A stretch of DNA of 64,000 bases from Clostridiales bacterium (GCA_021202515.1 JAJQCW010000033.1:1-64000); one strand, 5' to 3'. Counted from the stretch's first letter, positions 52,242 to 60,387 are shown. A program made the numbers and translations. Notes: generated from the letters alone by a model not told the origin.

Positions 52242-53429
52242 ATGACATTTGAAGAATTAAAGGCGCTGGACCACCAGTACACCATGCAGACCTATGGCCG
52301 CTTCGACGTGGCGCTGGACCACGGCCAGGGTTCCACCCTCTACGGTCTGGAGGGCGAGGAATACATCGACTTTGCCAGCGGCATCGGCGTGGCCTCCCTG
52401 GGCTACGGCCACCCCGCCTGGCTGGAGGCGGTGGAGACCCAGGCCCACAAGCTGGCCCACGCCTCCAACCTGTTTTACACCGAGCCTTATGCCCGTCTGG
52501 CGGAAAAGCTCTGCACCCGCTCCGGCATGGCGGCGGCGTTCTTCGCCAACGGCGGCGGCGAGGCCAACGAGGGCATCATCAAGCTGGCCCGGAAATACTC
52601 CTTTGACAAGTACGGCAAAGGCCGCGCCAACATTATCACCCTCCACAACTCCTTCCATGGCCGCACCATCACCACCCTCCAGGCCACGGGACAGGACGTG
52701 TTCCACAACTATTTCTTCCCCTTCACCGAAGGCTTCCGTTACGCCGAGGCCAACGACCTGGCCTCCGTCCAGGCCCAGGCCGGGGAGGACACCTGCGCCG
52801 TGTTCCTGGAGCTGATCCAGGGCGAGGGCGGCGTGCTGCCGCTGGACAAGAAATTTGTGCAGGACCTGGCCGCCTACTGCGCGGAAAACGACTACCTGCT
52901 GCTGGTGGACGAGGTGCAGACCGGCATTGGCCGCACCGGTTCCCTGTTCTGCTTCCAGCAGTATGGCATCCAGCCCGACGCCGTGACCTTTGCCAAGGGC
53001 ATAGCCGGGGGCCTGCCCATGGCGGGTGTGCTGTGCAACGAGAAGTGCCGGAACGTCCTTGGCCCCGGCACCCACGCCACCACCTTCGGCGGCAACCCCA
53101 TCGCCGCCGCCGCTGCCTGCGCCGTGCTGGACACCATCGACGGCGACTTTCTGGCCGCGGTCAACGAGAAGGGCGAATACCTCCGCTCTGCCATCACCGC
53201 CCTTGACGCGCCTTGTGTGGAGACCGTCCGGGGCATGGGCCTGATGGTGGGCATTGTCCTCAAGGACGGCGTGGACCGTTCCGCCCTGGTCAAACAAATC
53301 TACGACAGCAACGTGCTGGTGCTCACCGCCGGACCCAAGACCATCCGGCTGCTGCCGCCGCTGGTCATCACCCAGGCGGAGATGGACCGGGGGCTGGCCG
53401 TGCTGAAAACCGTCCTCTGCGGCGCATAA
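52242..53429 (+). CDS. argD: Acetylornithine aminotransferase
   Basis: ArgD transfers the amino group of glutamate to N-acetylglutamate semialdehyde, using PLP. The 395-residue class III aminotransferase has IDFASGIGVASLGYGHPAWL, FFANGGGEANEGIIKLARKY, HGRTITTLQATG, LLLVDEVQTGIGRTGSLFCF and the PLP lysine in PDAVTFAKGIAGGLPM (about 250). The ATG follows AAAGAAGG. The acetyltransferase gene begins four bases after its stop. Confidence 0.97.
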   Translation: MTFEELKALDHQYTMQTYGRFDVALDHGQGSTLYGLEGEEYIDFASGIGVASLGYGHPAWLEAVETQAHKLAHASNLFYTEPYARLAEKLCTRSGMAAAFFANGGGEANEGIIKLARKYSFDKYGKGRANIITLHNSFHGRTITTLQATGQDVFHNYFFPFTEGFRYAEANDLASVQAQAGEDTCAVFLELIQGEGGVLPLDKKFVQDLAAYCAENDYLLLVDEVQTGIGRTGSLFCFQQYGIQPDAVTFAKGIAGGLPMAGVLCNEKCRNVLGPGTHATTFGGNPIAAAAACAVLDTIDGDFLAAVNEKGEYLRSAITALDAPCVETVRGMGLMVGIVLKDGVDRSALVKQIYDSNVLVLTAGPKTIRLLPPLVITQAEMDRGLAVLKTVLCGA

Positions 53430-53433
53430 ACCA

Positions 53434-54045
53434 ATGGATGCTTACGAACTGATGCACTCTGGGGAACTGTACTTTCCCAATGATGAGAGCCTGATGACCC
53501 AGCAGGCCCAGTATATGGAGCTGCTCTACGACTACAACCAGACCCGTCCCTCTCAGGGGGCGCTGCGGGAACAGTTGCTCCGGCAGATGTTCGCGGACAT
53601 CGGCGAGGGCTGTTACATCGAGCCGCCCCTCCGCGCCAACTGGGGCGGCCATCACGTCCACTTCGGCAGGAACATTTATGCCAACTTCAACCTGACCCTG
53701 GTGGACGACACCCACATCTACGTGGGGGACTGCACCATGTTCGGCCCCAACGTTACCGTTGCCACGGCGGGCCACCCCGTCCTGCCGGAGCTGCGGGAGC
53801 AGGGTATCCAGTACAACGCCCCGGTTCACATCGGGCGCAACTGCTGGCTGGGAGCGGGCGTGGTCGTCCTGCCCGGCGTCACCATCGGGGACAACACCGT
53901 GGTGGGCGCAGGGAGCATTGTGACCAAAGACCTGCCCGCCAACGTGGTGGCGGTGGGCAACCCCTGCCGGGTACTGCGGCCCATCGGCGAGAAAGACCGG
54001 GAGGTCTATTTTCGGAACCGGCCCATCCCGGCGGCGTTCCGATAA
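53434..54045 (+). CDS. Sugar O-acetyltransferase, maltose acetyltransferase family
   Basis: The 203-residue product is a left-handed beta-helix (hexapeptide-repeat) acetyltransferase of the Maa/LacA/NodL family, using acetyl-CoA. An N-terminal cap (about 1-60, with HSGELYFPNDESLMTQQAQY) is followed by hexapeptide turns. These include FGRNIYANFNLTLVDDTHIY, the catalytic His region TVATAGHPVLPEL, and IGDNTVVGAGSIVTKDLPAN. It lies four bases after argD and before argF, so it is co-transcribed with arginine genes. Its substrate is unclear, and a link to acetylornithine is not supported by family knowledge. Confidence 0.9.
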   Translation: MDAYELMHSGELYFPNDESLMTQQAQYMELLYDYNQTRPSQGALREQLLRQMFADIGEGCYIEPPLRANWGGHHVHFGRNIYANFNLTLVDDTHIYVGDCTMFGPNVTVATAGHPVLPELREQGIQYNAPVHIGRNCWLGAGVVVLPGVTIGDNTVVGAGSIVTKDLPANVVAVGNPCRVLRPIGEKDREVYFRNRPIPAAFR

Positions 54046-54189
54046 ATGTGCAATGTGCAATGAGCAATTTGCAATTATAAGGGAATCTGGATGTTGGAAG
54101 TTTTTTGTAAAAGATACTGTTGTCGGTATCGTTCCCACAGGACAACGATGGATGAAAACCCGGCCATTGCACATTGCTAATTGCTAATT
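54044..54189. repeat. Element of about 145 bp flanked by facing heptamer arrays
   Basis: GTGCAAT-type units at the left end face ATTGCAC/ATTGCTA units at the right end. The middle, read on the minus strand, shares CCGGGTTTTCA and TTGTCCTGTGGGAA with the element at 55144-55282. This points to a miniature inverted-repeat element. It sits between the acetyltransferase gene and argF. Confidence 0.75.
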
Positions 54190-54210
54190 CTACTTAGAAG
54201 GTACCTTTCC

Positions 54211-55140
54211 ATGACAAAACATCTGCTGAAAATGCTGGACCTGTCCCCGGACGACATCTATGAGATTTTGAACCTGGCGGACCAGTTGAAATACGACCAG
54301 CGCCACGGCATCCCTCATCGGCTGCTGGAGGGCAAGACCCTGGTCACCATCTACGAAAAGCGCTCCACCCGCACCCGCATCAGCTTCGAGACGGGGATGT
54401 TCCAGCTTGGGGGCCTTGCCATGTACCTCTCCGGCAAGGAGAGCCAGGTGGGACGGGGCGAGCCCATGGAGGACACCGCCCGCACCCTGAGCCGCTACTG
54501 TGACGGCATTATGATGCGCACCTTCCGCCAGGAGGACCTGGAGCAACTGGCCCGGTACGCCACGGTGCCGGTCATCAACGGCATGACTGACTTCTCCCAC
54601 CCCTGCCAGGTGCTGGCCGACCTGATGACCATTCGGGAGCGGTTCGCCCACCTGGACGGGCTGAAGCTGGCCTACATCGGGGACGGGGACAATATGTGTC
54701 ACTCCCTCACCGTGGGCGGGCTGAAATGCGGCATGGAGGTGGCGGTGGCAACTCCCCACGACTATCGCCCCAAACAGGAGATCCTGGACTTCGCCGCCTC
54801 CGACCCGGAGTTTGCCTTCACCCTGACCGAGGACCCCAGAGAGGCGGTCAAAGACGCCGACGTGGTGTTTACCGACGTGTGGGTGTCCATGGGCAAGGAG
54901 GACGAGGCCGAGGAGCGGCGCAAAGCCTTCCAGGGCTTCCAGGTGGACGACGAGCTGCTGACCCTTGCCGCCCCCGGCTGCATGGTGCAGCACTGTCTCC
55001 CCGCCCACCGGGGGGAGGAGATCACCGCCGAAGTGTTCGAGGCCCACGCCGACGAAATTTTCGACGAGGCGGAGAACCGCCTCCATGTGCAAAAGGCGAT
55101 TATGTGCCTGCTGCTGGGAGCAAAGAGCGAAGAAGACTGA
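54211..55140 (+). CDS. argF: Ornithine carbamoyltransferase
   Basis: ArgF makes citrulline from ornithine and carbamoyl phosphate. The 309-residue product has the carbamoyl-phosphate site EKRSTRTRISFETG (about 47-60), DFSHPCQVLADLMTI, IGDGDNMCHSL and the ornithine loop QHCLPAHRGEEI. I start at ATG 54211, after AGAAGGTACC; the frame upstream lies in the repeat. With argG, H, C, J, B and D it completes the route from glutamate to arginine. Confidence 0.97.
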   Translation: MTKHLLKMLDLSPDDIYEILNLADQLKYDQRHGIPHRLLEGKTLVTIYEKRSTRTRISFETGMFQLGGLAMYLSGKESQVGRGEPMEDTARTLSRYCDGIMMRTFRQEDLEQLARYATVPVINGMTDFSHPCQVLADLMTIRERFAHLDGLKLAYIGDGDNMCHSLTVGGLKCGMEVAVATPHDYRPKQEILDFAASDPEFAFTLTEDPREAVKDADVVFTDVWVSMGKEDEAEERRKAFQGFQVDDELLTLAAPGCMVQHCLPAHRGEEITAEVFEAHADEIFDEAENRLHVQKAIMCLLLGAKSEED

Positions 55141-55143
55141 AAT

Positions 55144-55282
55144 TAATGTGCAATGTGCAATGACCGGGTTTTCAGCCGTTGCTGTCCTGTGGGAAGGGTG
55201 CCGATAGCAATACCTTTGCGGGAAGCTGTCAGCGTCCAGTTTCTCCATAATTGCAAATTGCACACTGCAAATTGCTAATTGT
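55144..55282. repeat. Heptamer-flanked element after argF
   Basis: Left units GTGCAAT (55147-55163), middle CCGGGTTTTCAGCCGTTGC then TGTCCTGTGGGAAGGGTGCC, right units ATTGCAA/ATTGCAC/ATTGCTA (55249-55282). It is related to the elements at 54044 (opposite orientation) and 56651. Confidence 0.8.
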
Positions 55283-55290
55283 GTAAAAAA

Positions 55291-55334
55291 GCGGGCCGTG
55301 CCAAAACAACTGTTTGGCCGCGGTCCCTTTTTTT
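55291..55334 (+). terminator. Terminator of the arginine cluster
   Basis: GGGCCGTGCCAAA and TTTGGCCGCGGTCCC pair with mismatches, followed by seven T residues. It ends transcription before the CobW gene. Confidence 0.75.
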
Positions 55335-55346
55335 GCACTTTTTCTC

Positions 55347-55374
55347 TTGCTTTTTTTCCGAAACTGGCTAAAAT
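55347..55374 (+). promoter_or_regulatory. Possible promoter of the first CobW gene
   Basis: TTGCTT (55347-55352), 16 bases, TAAAAT (55369-55374). No clear zinc-regulator palindrome is visible next to it. Confidence 0.4.
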
Positions 55375-55413
55375 AAGAGTCACACTATGAAACACCAAAG
55401 GAAGTATTGTATT

Positions 55414-56616
55414 ATGACGACAATCGACATTATCTCCGGCTTTTTGGGCGCGGGGAAAACCACCCTCATCAAAAAACTCATCAGCGAAGCCTTCCAGGGC
55501 CAGAAGCTGGTGCTCATCGAGAACGAGTTCGGTGAAATTGGCATCGACGGCGGCTTCCTCAAGGACGCCGGTATTCAAATCACGGAGATGAACTCCGGCT
55601 GCATCTGCTGCTCCCTGGTGGGCGACTTCGGCCAGGCCCTGCGCCAGGTGCTGGAGCAGTACCACCCCGACCGCATCCTCATCGAGCCATCCGGCGTGGG
55701 CAAGCTCTCCGACGTGTCCAAGGCCGTGGGCCGCGTGGCCGAGGAGACCGACATGAAGCTGGGCAGCGCCGTTACCGTGGTCAACGCCAAAAAGTGCAAG
55801 ATGTATATGAAGAACTTCGGTGAGTTCTTCAACGACCAGGTGGAGCACGCGGGGACGGTCATCCTCAGCCGCACCCAGGACATGAGCGAGGCCAAGCTCC
55901 AGGAGGTCATCGACCTGATCCGCACCAAGAACCCCCGCGCCACCATCGTCACCACCCCCTGGGACGACCTGACCGGTGGGCAGATCCTCTCCGCCATCGC
56001 CGGGGGCGACTCCCTGGCCGACGAGCTGATGGCCCTGCTCCACGCCCAGGACGACGGCCACGACGAGCATCACCATCACCACTACGATGAAAACGGCGTG
56101 TGTTCCTGTGGTCATCACCACGACGATGATGAGGATGAGGAGCACGAGCATCATCATCACCATCATGACCACGATGAGGAAGGCCACGAGCACCATCACC
56201 ATCACGACCATGATGAGGACGAGGAGCATGAGCATCACCACCATCATGACCACGATGAGGAAGGCCACGAGCATCACCATCACGACCATGACGAGTGCGG
56301 CTGCGGCCATCACCATCATCACCACCACCACGGCCACGACGCCGACGAGGTGTTCACCTCCTGGGGCATGGAGTCCCCGCGGAAGTTCACCGAGGCGGAA
56401 ATCAAGACCGCTTTGGAGGCCCTGGATACCGGCGCTTACGGCGCGGTGCTGCGCTCCAAGGGTATCGTCCCCTGCGTGGACGGCACCTGGCTCCACTTCG
56501 ACATGGTGCCGGGCGAGATTGAAATTCGCCGGGGCAGCGCGGACTACACCGGGCGGCTCTGCGTCATCGGCTCCCAACTGAAAGAGGAGCAGGTGCAAGC
56601 GCTGTTCAACCTGTAA
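55414..56616 (+). CDS. CobW/COG0523 metal-chaperone GTPase, His-rich
   Basis: This is a G3E-family GTPase that delivers a metal, most often zinc, to target proteins. The 400-residue product has Walker A GFLGAGKTTLIKKL (about 9-22), the hallmark metal motif GCICC (about 65-69) and a C-terminal CobW_C domain (about 305-400). Between them (about 215-305) is an extraordinary stretch of His, Asp and Glu with CSCGHHH and CGCGHHH. It is built from near-repeats of GHEHHHHHDHDEDEEHE type. It is probably a metal-storage or sensor loop. I start at ATG 55414 after AAAGGAAG, not at 55387. Confidence 0.9.
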   Translation: MTTIDIISGFLGAGKTTLIKKLISEAFQGQKLVLIENEFGEIGIDGGFLKDAGIQITEMNSGCICCSLVGDFGQALRQVLEQYHPDRILIEPSGVGKLSDVSKAVGRVAEETDMKLGSAVTVVNAKKCKMYMKNFGEFFNDQVEHAGTVILSRTQDMSEAKLQEVIDLIRTKNPRATIVTTPWDDLTGGQILSAIAGGDSLADELMALLHAQDDGHDEHHHHHYDENGVCSCGHHHDDDEDEEHEHHHHHHDHDEEGHEHHHHHDHDEDEEHEHHHHHDHDEEGHEHHHHDHDECGCGHHHHHHHHGHDADEVFTSWGMESPRKFTEAEIKTALEALDTGAYGAVLRSKGIVPCVDGTWLHFDMVPGEIEIRRGSADYTGRLCVIGSQLKEEQVQALFNL

Positions 56617-56650
56617 AACAGGTTATCCCTTTGCTCAGCCGTGCCGTTTG

Positions 56651-56800
56651 AATTAGCAATTAGCAATTAGCAATGTGCAATGGTCGGGTTTCCTAACCGT
56701 TGCTGTAGACCGGGCAGCTGAAAAATAATACCTTCAGCAGGAAAAGCACAGCATTGGGTTCCACCTGTAATTGCACATTGCTCATTGCACATTGCACATT
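56651..56800. repeat. Heptamer-flanked element between the two CobW genes
   Basis: TAGCAAT/GTGCAAT units (56651-56682) and ATTGCAC/ATTGCTC units (56769-56800) face each other. The middle starts TCGGGTTTCCTAACCGTTGC, similar to the elements at 54044 and 55144. I see no gene between 56617 and 56928. Confidence 0.8.
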
Positions 56801-56928
56801 TAACCGACTTTGCCCAAGGCAGATGGACAGCATTTGTAGCTGAACAAAAGACAAAAACTCACCTCCCTTTCTCCCTGGCGGGAGGAAGGGAGATTTCCCA
56901 CGTTTTCTGCCGCGAATGGAGGTTCCCC

Positions 56929-57876
56929 ATGGCCCAAAATCCAATCCCTGTTTATTTAATTGCCGGTTTTCTGGACGGCGGCAAGACCAATTTCATCGCC
57001 CCCATGCTCTCCGGCAAGGACTTCACCGAGGACGAACACACCCTCTTAATTGTCACCGAAGAGGGCGAGGAGGAATACGACCTGGACGCCCTGCGTCGGC
57101 GGGACGTGCGGGTGGAATATATCGACGGCGAGGAGGAGTTCACCCGGGAGCGCCTGGCCAAGCTGGACGCCAAGTATCAACCCTCCCAAATCGTCATCGA
57201 ATATAACGGCATGTGGCAAATCGCCGCCACCCAGGACGTTTTCCCCGACCACTGGACGCTGTACCAGATCGTGACCATCATCGAGTCCCCCACCTTCAAC
57301 AGCTACGCCAAAAACATGGCCAGCCTGATGATGGAGAAGCTGCGGCTGGCGGACCTCATCGTGTTTAACCGCTGCACCGACGAGCTGGCCCCCATGCTCC
57401 GCCAGCGGAACATCAAACTGCTCAACCGCCGGGCGGAGATCTACCTGGAGTTCGACGGCGAGCGGATGGAGGAATACGACGACGGCAGCGTCTGCCCCTT
57501 CGACCTGTCCAAGCCGGTGCTGGAGCTGAGCGACGAGGACTTCGGCTTCTGGTACACCGACTGCCAGGACAAGCCCGACCGCTACGAGGGCAAGCTGGTG
57601 CGGTTCCACGGCATGGTGGCCCAGTCCCCCAAGTTCCCCAGAGGGTCCTACGCGGTGGGGCGGTTCGCTATGGTGTGCTGCGCCCAGGACACCGCTTTTC
57701 TGGGGATGCTCTGCTACGGCCCGGAGCAGAAGAAGCTGAAAAACAAGGACTGGGTGGAGGTCACCGCCCGCGTCCGCATCAAGAACCTGCGGGTGCTGGG
57801 CGGCGAAGGCCCGGTGCTGTACACCACCGAGGTCAAGCCCGCCACAGCCCCGGAGGACGCGATGGTTTACTTCTAA
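56929..57876 (+). CDS. CobW-like GTPase fused to a DUF1980-type OB domain
   Basis: The 315-residue product starts with a G3E-type P-loop GFLDGGKTNF (about 12-21). It lacks the GCxCC metal motif of true COG0523 chaperones and has NRCT in place of NKxD. The C-terminal third (about 205-315) matches the DUF1980/TIGR03943 C-terminal domain, with YEGKLVRFHGMVAQSPKF and the hallmark GRFAMVCCAQDT. That domain is normally linked to a YcgQ/YcgR permease system regulated with zinc homeostasis. The pairing with the His-rich CobW gene suggests a metal-related job. ATG 56929 follows TGGAGG. Confidence 0.82.
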   Translation: MAQNPIPVYLIAGFLDGGKTNFIAPMLSGKDFTEDEHTLLIVTEEGEEEYDLDALRRRDVRVEYIDGEEEFTRERLAKLDAKYQPSQIVIEYNGMWQIAATQDVFPDHWTLYQIVTIIESPTFNSYAKNMASLMMEKLRLADLIVFNRCTDELAPMLRQRNIKLLNRRAEIYLEFDGERMEEYDDGSVCPFDLSKPVLELSDEDFGFWYTDCQDKPDRYEGKLVRFHGMVAQSPKFPRGSYAVGRFAMVCCAQDTAFLGMLCYGPEQKKLKNKDWVEVTARVRIKNLRVLGGEGPVLYTTEVKPATAPEDAMVYF

Positions 57877-58243
57877 TGTGCAATTAGCAATTAGCAATGT
57901 GCAATTATGCGGGAATCCGGCCGTTTGCCATCGCCTTGCGGCGAGGGGGATTGCACTTGCCGTTTGGCAAATGAATTTACCAGCAGAGTACAAGTTTTTC
58001 CACAGAGAGCTATCGTTCGCTAACTGACCACCCCTCTTGTCTCCCTCAAGGGTACCCAGACGAAGCCCAGCGAAGCGGGTTCGGCTGGGAGAGGAGGCGT
58101 GACGGAATGGACGAGACCTGCCGCTTGCGGCGGGGTGAGGGATATGCAGTCCACGCCGACGAGGGAGGAGGGCCACCGCCTTTAGACGGTGGCGCAGGGA
58201 GGGGCAACGCCCCGGAAGTGCCGCTTGACGGCGGAGGGGTTTC
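57877..58243. repeat. Composite interspersed repeat, longest copy
   Basis: It starts directly after the stop codon with GTGCAAT/TAGCAAT units (57877-57908). It continues with ACTTGCCGTTTGGCAAA, GACCACCCCTCTTG and a middle with small palindromes, CACCGCCTTTAGACGGTGG, GGAAGTGCCGCTTGACGGCGG, and ends GAGGGGTTTC. No gene is seen in 57877-58342. Confidence 0.8.
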
Positions 58244-58273
58244 TCATCACGGAATATCTCGCGCCAAACCAAA

Positions 58274-58313
58274 AAACACCTGAACCCAACCACAAGATTG
58301 GATTCAGGTGTTT
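58274..58313 (-). terminator. Terminator of metY
   Basis: AAACACCTGAA and TTCAGGTGTTT form a perfect 11-bp stem around an 18-base loop, with further T residues on the minus strand. Confidence 0.8.
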
Positions 58314-58342
58314 CTGCTTCACTCAGAGAAAATTTGGGATGT

Positions 58343-59629
58343 TTACTCGATGCCGTCCAGGGCCTGGGCCAGGTCGGCGATCAAATCGTCCTTGTCCTCC
58401 AGGCCGCAGGACATCCGCACCAGCTCGGCGGGAACACCGGCGGCTTTCAACTGCTCGTCGTTCATCTGGCGGTGGGTGGAGGTGGCCGGGTTCAGGCAGC
58501 AGGTCCGGGCGTCGGCCACGTGGGTCTCGATGGCGGCCAGCTTCAGCCCCTTCATAAAGGCGCTGGCGGCCTCCCGTCCTCCCTTCAGGCCGAAGGACAC
58601 CACGCCGCAGCCGCCGTTGGGCAGGTACTTCTGGGCCAGCTCGTGGTAGGGGTCGCCGGGCAGGTCGGAATAGATGACATAGGCCACCTTGGGGTGGTTC
58701 TGGAGGAACTCAGCCACAGCCCGGCCGTTTTCCACATGGCGGGCCATGCGGACGTGCAGGGATTCCAGACCCAGGTTCAGCAGGAAAGCGTTCTGGGGGG
58801 ACTGGATGCAGCCGAAGTCCCGCATGAGCTGGGCGGTGCATTTGGTGATAAAAGCTCCGCCCTGGCCGAATTTCTCGGCGTAGGTGATGCCGTGATAGGA
58901 CTCATCCGGGGTGCAGAGGCCGGGGAACTTGTCGGCGTGGGCCATCCAGTCGAAGTTGCCGGAGTCCACAATGGCGCCGCCCACAGCGGCTCCGTGGCCG
59001 TCCATATACTTGGTGGTGGAGTGGGTGACGATGTCCGCACCCCACTCGAAGGGGCGGCAGTTCACCGGGGTGGGGAAGGTGTTGTCCACGATGAGGGGTA
59101 CCCCGTGGGCGTGGGCGGCTTTGGCGAACTTCTCGATGTCCAGCACCGTCAGGGCGGGGTTGGCGATGGTCTCGCCGAACACGGCGCGGGTGTTGTCCTG
59201 GAACGCGGCGTTCAGCTCCTCCTCGGTGCAGTCCGGGGAGACGAAGGTGGTGGTGATGCCCATTTTCGCCATGGTGACGGAAATCAGGTTAAAGGTGCCG
59301 CCGTAGATGGAGGAGGAGGCCACGATGTGGCTGCCGCACTCGCAGATGTTGAACAGGGCGAAGAAGTTGGCCGCCTGGCCGGAGGAGGTCAGCATACCGG
59401 CGGTGCCGCCCTCCATGTCCGCGATTTTAGCCGCCACCATGTCGTTGGTGGGGTTTTGCAGCCGGGTGTAGAAGTAACCGGCCTCCTCCAGGTCGAAGAG
59501 CTTGCCCATGTCCTCGCTGGTGTCGTACTTGAAGGTGGTAGACTGGATGATGGGGATCTGGCGGGGCTGGCCGTTGCCGGGGGTGTAGCCGGACTGGACG
59601 CATTTGGTGTTGATTTTGTAGTTGCTCAT
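58343..59629 (-). CDS. metY: O-acetylhomoserine sulfhydrylase
   Basis: MetY makes homocysteine from O-acetylhomoserine and sulfide, using PLP. The 428-residue product belongs to the Cys/Met metabolism PLP family and is in the longer MetY size class. It shows TKCVQSGYTPGNGQPRQIPI, FYTRLQNPTNDMVAAKIADM, VDNTFPTPVNCRPFEWGADI, the PLP lysine in HSTTKYMDGHGAAVGG (about 208) and ATSTHRQMNDEQL. I start at ATG 59629 after AGAAGG. Together with metA it gives direct sulfhydrylation from homoserine; the two genes are 57 kb apart. Confidence 0.95.
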   Translation of the reverse strand: MSNYKINTKCVQSGYTPGNGQPRQIPIIQSTTFKYDTSEDMGKLFDLEEAGYFYTRLQNPTNDMVAAKIADMEGGTAGMLTSSGQAANFFALFNICECGSHIVASSSIYGGTFNLISVTMAKMGITTTFVSPDCTEEELNAAFQDNTRAVFGETIANPALTVLDIEKFAKAAHAHGVPLIVDNTFPTPVNCRPFEWGADIVTHSTTKYMDGHGAAVGGAIVDSGNFDWMAHADKFPGLCTPDESYHGITYAEKFGQGGAFITKCTAQLMRDFGCIQSPQNAFLLNLGLESLHVRMARHVENGRAVAEFLQNHPKVAYVIYSDLPGDPYHELAQKYLPNGGCGVVSFGLKGGREAASAFMKGLKLAAIETHVADARTCCLNPATSTHRQMNDEQLKAAGVPAELVRMSCGLEDKDDLIADLAQALDGIE

Positions 59630-59681
59630 GGTGCATACCTTCTTTTTGACAGGATGAATTTCAAAATTTTCTATCACAGTG

Positions 59682-59711
59682 AGTATAGCATTTTTCCAGG
59701 GCGGATGTCAA
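59682..59711 (-). promoter_or_regulatory. Promoter of metY
   Basis: On the minus strand TTGACA (59706-59711), 18 bases, TATACT (59682-59687), about 50 bases before the ATG. No SAM riboswitch or T-box fits in that distance. Confidence 0.7.
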
Positions 59712-59730
59712 TGTAAGGCGTACATTTCCC

Positions 59731-59759
59731 TTGACAGTCCCCCTCTCCGCCGGTATAAT
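59731..59759 (+). promoter_or_regulatory. Perfect consensus promoter of thiW-thiM
   Basis: TTGACA (59731-59736), 17 bases, TATAAT (59754-59759), matching at all 12 positions. A terminator in the leader follows at once, as expected where control is by attenuation. Confidence 0.85.
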
Positions 59760-59772
59760 AAACCCAGAGTGA

Positions 59773-59833
59773 CAGCGAAAGCGCCACGAAGGGGCATACC
59801 ACCGCGGGTATGGGTCTTCGTAGTGCTTTTTTT
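59773..59833 (+). promoter_or_regulatory. Terminator-embedded leader, possible HMP-PP (thiS-type) riboswitch
   Basis: The lower stem CACGAAG/CTTCG-TA-GTG (59785-59791 with 59816-59825) and upper stem CATACC/GGTATG (59795-59800 with 59807-59812) are separated by an internal loop GGG opposite GGT, and are followed by GCTTTTTTT. The whole is an intrinsic terminator with a structured bulge. The HMP-PP riboswitch (thiS motif) is known for an aptamer embedded in a terminator stem near thiamine genes, and both adjacent genes are thiamine salvage genes. I could not compare it with the consensus base by base. It is not a TPP riboswitch. Confidence 0.5.
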
Positions 59834-59866
59834 CATTCCTACCAAACGAGAAAAGGAGAACCGAGT

Positions 59867-60385
59867 ATGAACCATTCTTCCACCAAAAAACTGGCCCTGG
59901 CCGCGTTGCTGGCCGCCTGCGCCGTCGTGGGCAGCCTCTTTTCCTTCCCGGTGCTGGGGTCCCGGTGCGCGCCGGTGCAGCACATGGTCAATATCATCTG
60001 CGCCGTGTTCCTGGGTCCCGCCTACGGCGTCACCGTGGCCTTTGTGGCCAGTCTGTTGCGCAATCTGCTGGGCCTGGGCAGCCTGATGGCCTTTCCGGGA
60101 TCTATGATCGGGGCGCTGCTCTGTGGTATGATGTACTATAAGACCAAAAACCTCCCTCTGACGCTGATCGCTGAGGTGTTCGGCACCGGCGTGTTGGGCG
60201 GGCTGTGCGCCTACCCGGTGGCGATTTTCCTGATGGGCAAGTCCGCCGGGGACATCGCTTTCTACGCCTACATCGTCCCCTTCCTGGTCTCCACCGTGGG
60301 CGGCTCCATCATTGCGGGGCTGGTGCTGACGGCGCTGGAGCGCTCCGGCGCGATGGCCTCCATGCAGGCCATTGTGGAGCGGTGA
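59867..60385 (+). CDS. thiW: ThiW family thiazole-precursor ECF transporter S component
   Basis: ThiW is the substrate-binding membrane subunit of an energy-coupling-factor transporter, predicted to import hydroxyethylthiazole. The 172-residue product has about five helices. It shows the family's start LALAALLAACAVVGSLFSFP and VQHMVNIICAVFLGPAYGVT, GLGSLMAFPGSMIGALLCGM and TGVLGGLCAYPVAIFLMGK. I use ATG 59867, after AAAAGGAGAACC. The next gene is thiM, the kinase for the imported thiazole. The shared ECF energising subunits are not in the window. Confidence 0.92.
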   Translation: MNHSSTKKLALAALLAACAVVGSLFSFPVLGSRCAPVQHMVNIICAVFLGPAYGVTVAFVASLLRNLLGLGSLMAFPGSMIGALLCGMMYYKTKNLPLTLIAEVFGTGVLGGLCAYPVAIFLMGKSAGDIAFYAYIVPFLVSTVGGSIIAGLVLTALERSGAMASMQAIVER

Positions 60386-60387
60386 CG

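Noticed and set aside
54190-56598. 802-codon open frame on the minus strand across argF and the CobW gene
   Set aside because: It is antisense to two certain genes and spans an interspersed repeat and a terminator. Its Met/Val runs are the complement of the His codons.
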